Assembly (NCBI GenBank): GCA_039583875.1
Contig: CM077150.1
Span: 177,448,375 to 177,512,374, forward strand
DNA length: 64,000 bases
Reading direction: 5' to 3'
DNA from: Platanthera guangdongensis
Taxonomy: Eukaryota > Streptophyta > Magnoliopsida > Asparagales > Orchidaceae
Shown here: in pieces, positions 46,064-57,970 of the stretch
How positions within the stretch are numbered: position 1 is the first letter of the stretch
Layout: each line of letters opens with the position of its first letter
Notes under the pieces: generated by a model
What the model was told of the DNA's origin: nothing
Databases searched by the model: none
What the model saw: only the letters and a program-made list of their open reading frames with translations
Program-made: the position numbers and the translations under genes

Positions 46064-48246
46064 TGTAACACCCCATATCCGTCGCATAGCATATAACAGT
46101 AGGTCCGCCCGGGACTCGACGCCATATACCACAGACAAATCGGGTGGTTACTCAATGGAAACCAACCAACTAATATCCAACGTCCTACACAGAGTCATTC
46201 TAGAGAAAGCAATTTAAAGTTGCAATAAAAAGAACCCAACACGAGCATGAATGTCCACTACCCAAACCAACAGGAATGAAGTTCAATACACCAGTACAAT
46301 GGCCTTAAGTCCTTACAATTTGTTTACTCAAGTAAAATGTGTCTTCCATACCACGGCACGCAGGCCGATCACACATGAATAAACAGGTAAACACTCAAAA
46401 TAGGCCTTCGAGGGCCGGCTTCTCAACCTGGGCTTTGGCCCGCTATTTACCACTCGGCTCCGCAGCACCTGCAAACAACAATCTACCACACGGTGGCAAA
46501 CAAAAGCAACAGTCAGCTATGCTGACCAAATTATAACGATCCCGCCCCCAAAAGCGGGGTGGCGATGCTCTTTCCCTGCACTTTTCAGCATAACCAAGCA
46601 GTATAGTGAATAAACACTTCATCACAGGCATGAGCACACACGACCTCACACCCTGTGCTCTCAGGGCACATTCTCGATGAACCGGTCAACGTCACGTCAA
46701 TTCAAGCCATAGACGTCTCGGTCTCACCACCGCCACCAGGATGGCCAATCTTATGAGAATTATGTCTATCCAGCATTGGTCACGTCATTTTAAGCCATAG
46801 ACCGCCTAAGACCCTCCATCTATGCCAACGACTTCAACTGAACTACATAGAGTGGGTACGGTTCCGCCTAACCCGTTGCTCGCATCGCAACGACAATTTA
46901 AGCCATATGCGCGGGTCAAACTTTCCCGAGTCCCAATCCGATACACACTTTACATAACCCAGTTATGTACAAGTTGGCTCCCAGGCCACCATGCTGGCAG
47001 AATCACGCATCTGCCCAGTTTTCCGGGTGCACCTTGTAGTTAATCCCCAAGGCTCCCTGTTGCAATCTACCGCGTAGAAAACCCGAAAAACAAACATCCG
47101 CACAGAGTCCTCTCCGACACTTAAGCAATGCAACATACTGATCCAGACCAACTTTTCCGGGTAGGCTTCACACATCATGCCTATATCCGTTCTCGATTAC
47201 AGACTTTACATGTACACAACGGGGACTATTCATGTCTACCCGAAGGAAAGCCTCAACTCACTGCAAACTCGCGAGAGCGGGCTTCCTATGCAAAGGAAAA
47301 AAGAGCTTCACATGCTCAAGTAGAGAATCGTTACCCTAACATTTTCCCTTGGCGCCATGGAAATGTATGCGGATGGAAAGCACCGCAATCTCCTTGCCTC
47401 CGTAGATCCGAAGTCGGCTCGCGATTTGGAGCTCCGAAACTTCGCTGGTAACCGGATCTAGCCTCCTTTCTTCTTCCTTGCTCTCCCATCTCTCTAGAAT
47501 TTTAGAAAGAGACTAAATGAAAGAAGTGAGGGATTTGAAACCCTATTCCCGGGTATATCCCAGTAGGAACAACCACCAGCCGTTGGATCCCAAAATAAGG
47601 AAATGAACAGCCACGATCTAGAGCGGAAATGCAAAATCTGGGCCGAACACGGCCTGCGACATGCTCGTGTCCAGGGCCGTGTCCCCCATTCACCGTCGAA
47701 ACCGATGCGTCCCAAAATTCACACGGGCAGCCCACATGCCCGTGTTAGAACTGACACGCCCATGTCATCCAGTACATGCCCGTGTTCCCGGGCGTGTTCC
47801 TCCATCGACACAGGACCAACACCAACCCGAGACACACATGGGTCTTGGACACGCCCGTGTCCTATTTGACACGCCTAGGCTTCAGGCCGTGTTCACTATC
47901 TCGACACTTCGTTGAGCACAGTTCGCCGACCACCCGACACGGCCTTGGACACGCCCATGTCCTAGGCCGTGTTCCCTGTCTCAACACTACGTCGAGCGAA
48001 AATCGCCGACTTCCCGGGCAGATCATCGACACGAGCTCGACACGCCCTGGGACATGCCGTGTCTCAGGCCGTGTTCGCTGCTCGACGATCGTAGACTCCA
48101 AAATTCGTTGACCTCTCGGACAAATCGTCGACCCAAACACGACACGCCCTGGGACACGCCCATGTCCCAGGCCGTGTGCCCCCTGCCAAATTCCAAACTT
48201 GGCTCAAAACACCTCCCGTCGCTCTTTTGAGTTTCGGGGCGTTACA
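46064..48246 (-). repeat. 3' LTR of element F
   Basis: 2183 bp. On the plus strand it begins TGTAACACCCC and ends GGGGCGTTACA, again an inverted tip. The ACACGCCCGTGT/TCGA cluster is at 47640-48180. The minus strand just after 48246 has the purine tract AAGAGGGAGAGAGT (48260-48247). Confidence 0.9.
47640..48180. repeat. Mixed palindrome cluster in U3 of element F
   Basis: ACACGCCCGTGT, ACACGGCCT and CGTGT-type words, several decayed by single changes (for example acacgcccatgtc), and a GCTCGACGATCGTAGA near 48081. It is the same class as in E but clearly older. Confidence 0.85.
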
Positions 48247-48341
48247 ACTCTCTCCCTCTTAAAAGAATTTCGTCCTCGAAATTACATAAAGGAAAGATAA
48301 TCATAAACTTAAATGGTACCTGAGTGAAACAACTTCGGGTA

Positions 48342-51337
48342 TTATTCAAGCATGGTCTGCTCTCGCTCCCAAGAGAGCTCTTCCTGACTGTAATTGTCCC
48401 AACAGACCTTGACCATCCTGATCTCTTTGTTGCGTAGCCGCTTGACTTCCGAGTCCTCAATACGAACGAGCTTGACCTTCATCGTCAACCCATTCTCGAC
48501 CGGCACTTGATCCACCGCGATCACATGCGAAGGCTCTTGCACCGCCTTCCGTAGCACCGATATATGGAATACATCGAGTATATCACTAAGCTCCACTGAT
48601 AAATTCAACCGATAAGCTGCTTCACCAAAGTCCAAGATGCACATGTGAAGCATGTCTTCCATTGTCCTATTGACCCTCTCGGTCTGCTCATCCGTCTGCG
48701 GATGAAAGACTGTGCTAAAACTCAGCTTTGTTCCCAACATCTGCTGCACCATCCTCCAATCATTGGACGTGAACCTCCCATCTCGGTCACTCACGATGCT
48801 GCGGGGCACACCATGAAGCCGTACTATGTTATCCACATATAACTTTTCCAATTTCTCAACCAGATCATCCTTCCTATGCAGAATGAAGTGCGACACCTTC
48901 GTTAGACGATCTACGACCACCCAAATGGCGTCGTTCCCTTTTTGCGACCTTGGCAGCCCGTGCACAAAGTCCATAGTAATGTCGTCAAACTTCCACTCCG
49001 GAATAGGCAAGGACTTCAAGAATCCTCCCGGCTTTTGGCATTCCGCCTTCACCAAGGCGCATGTCTGACACTTCGCCACGTATAGTGCCACATCCTTCTT
49101 CAGTCCTGGCCACCAGAACAATTTCTTCACATCGCGGTACATCTTCGTGCTCCCCGAGTGAATCGTATACTTGGTATGATGCGCCTCGTACAACAATTCC
49201 ACCCGCAAAGTGCCCACATTCGGGACACACAGATGGCCGTCTTTCCAAAGCAAACCATCCACAACCTCATATTGGGAATTTGACCCATCCAGAGCCTCTA
49301 TCATGAGCTGCTTCATGCTGCTATCCACATCCAAAGCCTGCCGAATCCGATCAGCCAGGTCATACTGAACTTCCATCCAGTTCAATAGCGCTTCAGCACT
49401 CGACTACTTGTCTACGCAAGAGATCTCCAACGCCTCCAACTCCCGAACCAACCGCTCGTCATGGACCGACAGCCAATTGGCTTTAGCTGGGGCCCGACGA
49501 CTCAACTCGTCTGCAACCGCATTGCCCTTCCCAGGCACATAATGGATCTTAAACATGTAGTCTCCCAGGAACTCCATCCATCTCCTCTGTCGTATGTTTA
49601 GATCTTTTTGATCCAACAAATATTTTAGGCTTTTATGGTTGGTATAGATATCGACCCTCACCCCATACAAGTAGTGTCTCCACAGCTTCAAGGCAAAAAT
49701 CACGGCCGCTAACTCCATGTCATGGACCGAATAATTCCTCTCGTGCACTTTCAGCTGTCTTGAGCCATAGGCTATCACACTTCCATGCTGCAGCAGCACA
49801 CAACCCAAACCACTGCCCGAAGCATCGCTATAGATTTCAAAACCTTCGGTCCCACTCGACAAACTCAACACAGGCGCCGTGGGAAACCGACACTTCAACT
49901 CTTAAAAAACTCATGCGCACTCCGGCGTCCAAACGAACTTCTACTCCTTCCTCGTCAAAGTCCTGAGGGGTAATGCTATCCGCGAGAAGTTCTCCACGAA
50001 GCACCTGTAATAGCCGACAAGCCCCAGAAAACTCCGGACTTCTGCTATTATAGCAAGCGCAGGCCACTCTTGTATCGCAACAATCTTCGCTGGATCCACC
50101 GCAATTCCCTCTCCACTGACTATATGACCAAGGAATGCCACTGAAGACAACCAAAACTCGCATTTGGAGAACTTGGCGTACAATTTATTTCTCCTCAGCG
50201 TCTCCAGCACCAAATGCAGATGCCTGAAGTGATCCTCCTCACTCTACGAGTACATCAAAATATCGTCGATGAAGACGATCACAAAGTGGTCCAAGTACTC
50301 CCTGAAAGTCCTGTTCATCAAATCCATGAACACCGACGGCGCATTCGTCAGCCCAAACGGCATGACCGTAAACTTGTAATGCATGTATCTCGTACTAAAA
50401 GCTGTTTTGGGGATATCACTCTCATTATCCTCAGTTGATAGTATCCATACTTGAGATCCAACTTTGAGTACACCGTCGACCAGACTAACTGATCAAATAG
50501 ATCATCAATCCTTGGGATCGGGTACTTATTCTTCTCTGTTAGCTTGTTCAACTCCTGATAATCAAGACAAAGTCTCAAGCTTCCATCCTTCTTCTTAACA
50601 AAGAGGACCGGTGCGCTACAAGGCAATGAACTTGGACGCACATACCCTTGCTCCAACAACTCTTGCAGTTGAACCTTCAGCTCCGCCATTTCTTTAGGCG
50701 CTAGCCGATACGGAGAGCGTGACACAGGTTTAGCACCTGACACTAGCTCAATCATGAAATCTATCTCCCGTTGAGGCAGGGCTCCAGGAAGATCGGCAGG
50801 GAACACATCAGGGTACTCAGCTACCACTGAAATACTATCCATTGTAGGCTTAGGCTTTGCAACCTCCACTAGCGTGAAAAATAGCTCTGCTCCAGCAAGA
50901 ACTGCCTTCACCACCTGAAGAGCAGACATCAGCATCTTGCTCGACCCTTTCAAGCCCGTAAAAATCGTCTCACGACCTGTTCCCAACTTGAATTCCTTGC
51001 AACCGCAATCAATTAAAGCTTGCTGCTCCGAGAGCCAGTCCATGCCAAATATCACGTCGAACACCACCAACGGTAGTAACGACGCTAGCAAATGGAACTC
51101 CTAACTCCCAATATGAATCTTAACGCCACAGATTCTATCCGCGCGCATCGAACACCCATTCAGCAACAACACATCCAATTTGTCCTTCGCCATCGAAGAA
51201 GGTACTCCGATACGTAATATAAACCCTTCGGACAAAAAGGAGTGTGAAGCTCCCGTGTCAAAGAGTGCTCTCGCTGGATTCTCACAAATCAAAACAAATC
51301 CTAAACAAGCAGTGGTAAGGTAACACACACATAACAA
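48342..51337 (-). pseudogene. chromovirus pol of element F, broken
   Basis: Pieces in order: protease [14 protein letters not shown] (51337-51101), [13 protein letters not shown] and RT start to [10 protein letters not shown] (51091-50348), a broken RT catalytic stretch, RT end (50213-49941), RNase H (49898-49404; YTNHKS in place of YTDHKS) and integrase to chromodomain (49385-48342). Compared with E, about 129 residues between LDFG and EAAYRL are missing. This in-frame deletion removes the end of the integrase core region and its C-terminal domain. A stop follows EREQTMLE, a little earlier than in E. It is non-functional. Confidence 0.9.
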
Positions 51338-51376
51338 GTATAAAACAATTTTACTTGCTATAAATTTAAACCATAC
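51301..51376 (-). other. Putative 76-nt intron between gag and pol (element F)
   Basis: Donor GACAG/GTATGG at 51376 and acceptor GCTTGTTTAG/GA ending at 51301 (minus strand). Splicing would join DVVTG to FVLICE...LFDTG in frame, exactly as in element E, although the interval itself has diverged in length and sequence. Confidence 0.65.
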
Positions 51377-52523
51377 CTGTCACCACATCCGCTTATTTAA
51401 TGGCCTCCTATTGGCCAAGATTATAAACTCTCGGTTGAGCCGGAGCGTAATGGGACACAGTTGACTCTACCGCCTTGCCCTTCTCTTCATAAGTTGCTCC
51501 CGGCTTCCTCTCGGACTTGGGACGTCCGCTCCAGCAGTCACGGGCAAAGTGCCCCGGTTTTCCACAAGTAAAACATGCACCCGGGGTCCGACCCGTAGTC
51601 TCCTCAGAAGCACCGGAAGAAGGAGCTGGACCCGAAGTCCTAGCCTTCTTAAAGAACTTACGGTACCCAGACTTTGAGGTTTTCGGCACCTTGAACTCAG
51701 ATTTATTATCACCAAAGCTTTTCTTTGCTTGTACATTCTTCATATCCTTTTCCAAAGAGTGGGCCGTGTTGAACAAGGTCAAGAAACCCTACGTCATAGG
51801 CCCCGAGAGCAGTAGCCTTAAGCCATCTCTTAGACCTTCGTAGAAACGGCTGGTCTTACGCTCCTCATCCGTGAACGTAGAGCTAGCATACCGACCCAAC
51901 CGAGTAAACTCGTGGAGATACTCATCCACACTACTCTCTCCTTGCACCAACCTTTGGAACTCATTCTCCAAAGCTATCCTCTGTGCCGAAGGGAGGTACC
52001 TTGACAAGAACAATCTCGAGAACTCTTCCATCGAGACATCTGTAAGTTGCCTTCCTCTAAAGAGATGCAACTCCAAACCCTCTCACCACAGCCTAGCGTC
52101 TCCATCCAACAGGAACGTAGCTATAGTGGCCATCTGCCACTCCTCCGTTTTAGTAGCTGTCAGGACTCTCTTCACTCGGGAGAGCCAGTCTTCAGCTTGC
52201 GATGAGGTTCCCAACCTCGAGAACACAGGAGGATTAAAGCTCATAACGTGCTTGAGCTACCTTTCAGTTGCTCGCCTCGGCACCAAAGGCTCCACCACTA
52301 CCTGCTCCACTCTTCTCGGTTCATCCCTTTGCAGCGATACCTGCTCCATCATAGGAGCGGACTGCTGCATTTGCCTTGTAGGCTGCGTATTGATCATGGC
52401 AAGCACTGCTTCGGCAACCAATCGTATGGTTTCAGCCGATGGAGGTGTTGCAGGAGCATCGTTTGGTGCACTACTTGCCTCAGAAACTCGGCGTTCTGAC
52501 AGCCCAGCACCGCTTCTGGTCAC
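51377..52523 (-). pseudogene. chromovirus gag of element F, broken
   Basis: It starts MTRSGAGLSERRVSEASS like E. Stops are a TAG where E has Q (52257), TGA for the second W of the WW pair (about 52077), one near 51783 and two TAG/TAA near 51408-51390. The Retrotrans_gag core ([34 protein letters not shown]) and knuckle CFTCGKPGHFARDC are recognisable. Confidence 0.88.
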
Positions 52524-52732
52524 CTATAGTTGTACAAAATACAGTTAAGCGACCATACAAAATTGCAAAAAGCAATTATAGGAACACACATGTTCCTCAA
52601 ACACGTGTATTTTCATTCCTAAGTGGACATTCATGGGTTCTTTTGATGTTATAATGATGACGCACACACATGTGCTCACCACCCCTTAAAAAGAATTCGT
52701 CCACGAATTCATTTTAAGCCCGACCGAAACTA

Positions 52733-52746
52733 GGAGTCTGATACCA
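52733..52746 (-). other. Primer-binding site, tRNA-iMet type (element F)
   Basis: The minus strand reads TGGTATCAGACTCC, three bases after the 5' LTR. Bases 52524-52732 are leader. Confidence 0.8.
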
Positions 52747-52749
52747 AAT

Positions 52750-54172
52750 TGTAACACCCCCTATCCATCCCATAACATATAGCAGTAGGTTCGGCCGGGG
52801 CCCGACGCCATATACCACAGACAGACCGGGTGGTTATTTAATGGAAACCATCCTACTAATATCCAACGTCCTACACAGAGTCATTATAGCAGAAGCAATT
52901 TAAAGTTGCAATAAAAAGAACCCAGCACGAGCATAAATGTCCACTACCCAAACGAACAGAAATGAAGTACAATACACCAGTACAATGGCCTTAAGGCCTT
53001 ATAAATTGTTTACTCAAGTAAAATGTGTCTTCCATACCACGACACGCAGGCCGGTCACACATGACTAAACAAGTAAACACTCAAAATAGGCCTTCGAGGG
53101 CCGGCTTATCAACTTGGGCTTTGGCCCGCTATTTACCGCCCGGCTCCGCAGCACCTGCAAACAACAATCCACCACATGGTGGCAAACAAAAGCAACGGTC
53201 AGCTATGCTAACCAAATTATAACGATCCCGCCCCCAAAATCGGGGCGGTGATGCTCTTTCCCTGCACTTGTTAGCATAACCAAGCAGTGTAGCGAATAAA
53301 CACTTCATCACAGGCATGGGCACACATGACCTCACACCCCGTGCTCTTAGGGCACATTCTCGGTGAACCGGTCAACGTTACGTCAATTCAAGCCATAGAG
53401 TCTCGGTCTCACCATCGCCACTAGGACGACCAATCTTACGAGCATTTTGTCTTTCCAGCATTGGTCACGTCATTTTAAGCCATAGATCGCCTAAGACCCT
53501 TCATCCATGTCAACGGCTCCAACTGAACGACATAGAGCGGGTACGGTTCCGCCTAACCCATTTCTTACATTGCAACGACAATTTAAGCCATATGCACGGG
53601 TCAAACTTTCCCGAGTCCTAATCCGACACACACTTTACATAACCCAGTTATGTATAAGTTAGCTCCCAGGCCACCATGCTGGCAGAATCACGCATCTGCC
53701 CAGTTTTCCGGGTGCACCTTGGAGTTAATCCCCAAGGCTCCCTATTGCAATCTACCGCGTAGAAAACCTGAAAAACAAACATCCGCACGGAGCCTTCTCC
53801 GGCCACTTAAGCAATGCAACATCACCGATCCAGACCAACTTGTCCGGGTAGGCTTCACACATCATGCCTATATCCTTTATCGATTACAGACTCTACATGT
53901 ACACAACGGGGACTATTCATGTCTACCCGAAGGAACGCCTCAACTCATCGCAAACTTGCGAGAGCGGGCTTCCTATGCAAAGGAAAAGAGAGCTTCACAT
54001 GCTCAAGTAGAGAATCGTTACCCTGCATTTTTTCCTTGGTGCCATGGAAATGTATGCGGATGGAAAGCACCGCAATCTCCTTGCCTCCGTAGATCCGAAG
54101 TCGGCTCGCGATTTGGAGCTCCGAAACTCCGCCGATAACCAGATCTAGCCTCCGTTCTTCTTCCTTTCTCTC
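52750..54172 (-). repeat. 5' LTR of element F, part left of element C
   Basis: Homologous to 46064-47490. The match stops at ...ctctc, where the TGTTGGAACA of element C begins. The remaining part with the palindrome cluster is outside the window. Confidence 0.88.
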
Positions 54173-55760
54173 TGTTGGAACACCCTATTACTAATTTGGG
54201 TCAGGATCACTATGCCTCTAGGATTCTATGTTTTGACCTCCTGTATAGATTATTGGTCAATTAGAATCGAGTCTAAGGGATCAGGAGTCTAGGTTTGGAA
54301 GCTGCCCTGAAGACCCAAGTTTTTCTGGAGACTAAGTCCAAATCGTCGAGCTCAGCACGACGTTTCGTCGAACTCCGGTCGACGATCGTCTAGCTCAACC
54401 TTGGCAGATCGTCGAGCTCCATTCGACGATCGCTGAGCTCAAGCCTCAAGATATCGTCGAGCTCTGGTCGACGATCGCTGAGCTCAACTTCTCGATATCG
54501 TCGAGCTCCATTCGACGATCGCTGAGCTCAGGTCGACGATTTTGACTCTGAACTGGATCCTTATCTCTGAGCTCAGTTCGACGATCTTTGAGCTCAGATC
54601 GACGATTTTCTGCTGCTTACATCTTTCATTTTCGCTGAGCTCAGCTCGACGATAGCAGAGCTCAGTTCGACGATTTCAGTTGACCTTCAGAATTCTAATT
54701 CAAATCAGATAGAAGTTATTCTGCATTTAAGATAGAAGATCTGCCAGCCGTTTTCATTTACTTCTGGAGCAAGTTTCAAGGGATTTTCTAAGGAACAAAT
54801 CAGTGGACTTTCCTTCAGAACATATTATACAATTAAGGCTGTAATTAATTCAGACCAACGGCTATCTTTGACAGAGAAATTTTCCTATTGAGATTCAGAG
54901 AATAAATGACAGAATGTTTTTTGAATCAAAAAGACAGACACGAACAAGAGAATAGAAAAAGACAAGTAGAGGACACCTCTCTATACACAGAGACTCTCTC
55001 AATCTTCTGTCAACAAGAATTCTGAAGAACACTTCTCAAAGAGATCAAGCTTTCAAACAAATCTTCAGATCTCTTCAGCTCTCAAGTGTTCAAGGCCAAC
55101 ATCATCTCAAGACTCCAGACACTCAACATTTCAGCTTGCTGAAATCATCAATTGCTGGAGATCTACATTTGAAGGCCTATCACCCTCAGCAAAGCTCATC
55201 TTCCTGAAGACTTCAAGGACTCAGGGGGAGCTTTGACAACATCACTGAATCCACATAGTCTTCTCAGTTGCTTGAGAAAGAGAAGACTCCCATCACTCTC
55301 TCACCCCCATTCTGTAAAGGGTTTTTCAAACTCCCTTCAAAAGTTTGAATCTGGTTTTTGAGCACCTTGTCAAAAGCTCATTGGTGGCAAGACACCTGAT
55401 CAAAAAATCTGTTTTGGTTTTTGAGCACCTTATCAAAAGCTCATTGGTGCCCAGGACACCTGATCAACTCATCCTGCAGTGGATTCCTACCTAGGGTGGT
55501 AGAAGAGTGGATGTACCCAAGTTGGGGAACCACTATATTTCCTTGTGTCATCTGGTTGTGCATGTTTTCTTTTTGTTTCTGGCCTAGATTTTCTTGTGCT
55601 TAATTTCTGCATAGCTTAGTTTTATTTCTGCTTCCCTGCTTACACTCATTACAACAATTGTTGTAAGGCTTTGCAAAAAGTTTTCTTTGTGTTTTCAAAA
55701 AGCACCATATACTCTATTCACCCCCCCTTTAGAGTATATCAGATCTAGTTTCCCCTTTCA
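54173..55760 (+). repeat. 5' LTR of element C
   Basis: It runs from TGTTGGAACA to CCCCTTTCA, 1588 bp. The palindrome cluster is at 54345-54690. No TATA box as clear as in B was found. The LTR tail (gtatcagaggg context, short repeats of gagcaccttgtcaaaagctc near 55355-55445) parallels B. Confidence 0.9.
54345..54690. repeat. TCGA palindrome cluster in U3 of element C
   Basis: About fifteen copies of the pattern ATCGTCGAGCTC...TTCGACGATC with GAGCTC in the middle, arms 6-10 bp and spacers 0-12 bp. It is the best-preserved form of this motif in the window. Confidence 0.92.
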
Positions 55761-55762
55761 AT

Positions 55763-55774
55763 TGGTATCAGAGG
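55763..55774 (+). other. Primer-binding site, tRNA-iMet type (element C)
   Basis: TGGTATCAGAGG, two bases after the 5' LTR. Bases 55775-55893 are the gag leader. Confidence 0.9.
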
Positions 55775-55893
55775 GAGGTTGGTTATACATACCATATCTG
55801 TTTGGTTGTACAGGCTAACACCTGAACCCCAAAGATCCCAAACTAGATCCTTCTTTTGTTTTATTTTTATATTAGACTTAGCTTGCACAAATC

Positions 55894-57969
55894 ATGGCCC
55901 AAAACAAAGACTATGCTAGCACCAGACCTCCAGTGTGCAATCTGTCAAAGTTTGCACTTTGGAAAGCAAGGATTAGATTATACATGAACTCTATTGACGA
56001 AGATATTTTTAATTCTGTCTTAACAGTATGTCCAAGACCTCCAGAGAGCACAAGCACAAATGCTGTTCCACCTCCATCAGGAACAGATGCTGACATTAAA
56101 AAGTGGAAAGTAGCTGATGCCAAGGCAATGAACATTCTAGCTCAGACAATGTCAGATGATATTTTTCAGAAGGTAGCTGAATGTAATTCAGCCAAGGAGA
56201 TCTGGGACAAGCTTTCAGAAATTGTCTCTGGCTCAGCTGACGAGAGAAAGGACAGAAGATCTCATCTCATCTCCCAATATGAGAACTTCAAGAAGGGAGA
56301 AACTGAGTCAGTGGGAGACATGTACAATAGATTGAGTCTAATTGTCAGTGAACTGAGGACATTAGATAAAGAAATCTCACTGACAGAACTCAATGACAAG
56401 ATCCTGATGTGCTTCCCCAGCACTTGGGATTCAAGAATCTGGCCAATTAAAGATGCCAGAAGCCTAAATGAGATTACCACTGAAGCCTTGTTGGGTAAGC
56501 TCAAATCTTATGAGCTACTCATCAAGAACAGAGAAGAAGAACAAAAGGCTGCTTCTCCAGCCACAAGAAAGGAGAAGACTATTGCATTCAAGGCAGCTGA
56601 GGATCTGCCTGAAGAAAAGGCCACAAGCAATGATGAACTTCTCAGCCTGTTGGCCAAAAGATTCTATAAGATGGCCAGAAAGGATTTCAGAAGAAGATCA
56701 CACAAGGATCAGGACAAGCCAAGGTATGACAAGTCCTTTGGCAATAACAAAGAAATTATTTGCTTTGGTTGCAGGAAACCAGGGCATATGGTTCCTGACT
56801 GTCCAGAAAATAAGAACAAGTACAGGAGGGACAGAAAAGAAAGAAGAAAGGAGAAGGACTCCAAAAGGCATGGAAATAACAAACCTTCCACCAGCAAAAG
56901 TAAGCACACAAGGAAAGGCTTTGTTGCTGAATCCTGGAGTGAGACTGAAGAGGAGTCACAGGCCTCTTCCAGCTCAAGTGATGATGAGGATGATGCAGAG
57001 GAAAAAGAATTCTGCATGATGGCAATCAATGCCTCTCAACACAACTCAGAGGAAGAGGAGTCAGAGTCAGACTCAGAAACTCAACCTGAAGAAGATCAGG
57101 TAATCAACTCTTTTGATTTCACTTCAGAAGATTTTAAGCTTGAATTTAAAGCACTATGCTTAGACCTGCTAAAGTCTGAGAAAGAGATCATCTCTCTCAG
57201 AAATCAATTGTCTGAACACAATGCTTTAAAATCAGAAAATCTCAAGCTCTCTCAGGAGTTGGAGAACCATAGGGAACAGATAGCTTCACTGAAGAGTGAA
57301 CTCTCTGAGGCCAAGAAGCTTGAAGAATCTCTCAATGGGAGAAGCATCAAGCTGATGGACATCACAAGCACAGTGAACTCAAGATTCAACAGTACACTGG
57401 GCTTGGGTGCCTCATCCAGCCAACCTATTGTTCTAACAACCCATATCAAGTTCATTTCTGACAAGGGAAAGGGAGTTGTAGAGGTTGCCAGGAAGAATTC
57501 TGATCTGCCCCAGAAAACTAAAGTCCAGCACAAATCGTCGAACGGAGATCGACGATCGCCGAATGAAGATCGACGATCTCCGAACGCAGCTCGACGATCT
57601 CAGGACAAATCGTCGAACGCTGATCGACGATCTAAGCCAAGATCGTCGAACGCTGGTCGACGATCCCATATACCTGACCTCAGCCATAGTCGACCGTCGA
57701 ACGGAGCTCGACGATCTGGCCCAAGATCGTCGAACTCAGCTCCAAGATCGTCGAACAGAGGTCAGAGCAGTGGAAAAATTTTCAAGGGCAAGTCAAAATT
57801 GAATCCTGAGGGTTCTTCATCCCAAACATATAACCCTTATACTGAATGGATTTTACCTCCAAGGAGATATCATCCTGAAGGATATAAGAGTCAGCCAGGG
57901 ATGTCTTTCATTTCTGAATTTAAAGGTTATCAACCTAGGCCCAAGGTAAACTGGGTCAAAAACAAGTGA
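55894..57969 (+). CDS. Sirevirus gag (intact, 691 codons)
   Basis: It starts MAQNKDYASTRPPVCNLSK. The first ATG after the primer site gives a 119-base leader. Residues 1-220 are the copia gag core (FALWKARIRLYMNSIDEDIF; DDIFQKVAECNSAKEIWDKL; FKKGETESVGDMYNRL; LMCFPSTWDSRIWPIKDARSL). A basic stretch and the knuckle CFGCRKPGHMVPDC are near residue 290, followed by an acidic serine tract and a coiled-coil-like region (LDLLKSEKEIISLRNQL ... LKSELSEAKKLEESLNGR). The C-terminal part (residues about 546-625) is Arg/Ser/Asn-rich because palindromic DNA repeats are translated. It ends WVKNK, then TGA. The gene is open and probably translatable. Nearly 700 residues is typical of the long Sirevirus gag. 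Confidence 0.95.
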   Translation: MAQNKDYASTRPPVCNLSKFALWKARIRLYMNSIDEDIFNSVLTVCPRPPESTSTNAVPPPSGTDADIKKWKVADAKAMNILAQTMSDDIFQKVAECNSAKEIWDKLSEIVSGSADERKDRRSHLISQYENFKKGETESVGDMYNRLSLIVSELRTLDKEISLTELNDKILMCFPSTWDSRIWPIKDARSLNEITTEALLGKLKSYELLIKNREEEQKAASPATRKEKTIAFKAAEDLPEEKATSNDELLSLLAKRFYKMARKDFRRRSHKDQDKPRYDKSFGNNKEIICFGCRKPGHMVPDCPENKNKYRRDRKERRKEKDSKRHGNNKPSTSKSKHTRKGFVAESWSETEEESQASSSSSDDEDDAEEKEFCMMAINASQHNSEEEESESDSETQPEEDQVINSFDFTSEDFKLEFKALCLDLLKSEKEIISLRNQLSEHNALKSENLKLSQELENHREQIASLKSELSEAKKLEESLNGRSIKLMDITSTVNSRFNSTLGLGASSSQPIVLTTHIKFISDKGKGVVEVARKNSDLPQKTKVQHKSSNGDRRSPNEDRRSPNAARRSQDKSSNADRRSKPRSSNAGRRSHIPDLSHSRPSNGARRSGPRSSNSAPRSSNRGQSSGKIFKGKSKLNPEGSSSQTYNPYTEWILPPRRYHPEGYKSQPGMSFISEFKGYQPRPKVNWVKNK
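57530..57765. repeat. TCGA palindromes inside the gag coding sequence (element C)
   Basis: About eight copies of ATCGTCGAACG...GATCGACGATC-type pairs lie in the gag reading frame, encoding repeats of the type SSNGDRRS/SSNADRRS. No stop codon arises. It is the same DNA motif as in the LTR and in the pol-third ORF spacer. Confidence 0.93.
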
Positions 57970-57970
57970 A

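Larger units (their letters stand above)
46064..54172 (-). mobile_element. Element F: decayed Tekay-like chromovirus, relative of E, 5' LTR split by C
   Basis: The left LTR (46064-48246), pol, gag, PBS and the first 1423 bp of the right LTR (52750-54172) are visible. The rest of the right LTR must lie beyond the window, because Sirevirus C is inserted at 54173. Its proteins and LTR layout resemble E, but every gene is broken. It sits in D's LTR after ccgtagc. Confidence 0.88.

Noticed and set aside
57940..57970. -1 slippery heptamer at the gag end of element C
   Set aside because: The nearest candidate (caaaaac) would shift to the wrong frame; pol needs +1. No pseudoknot is evident.
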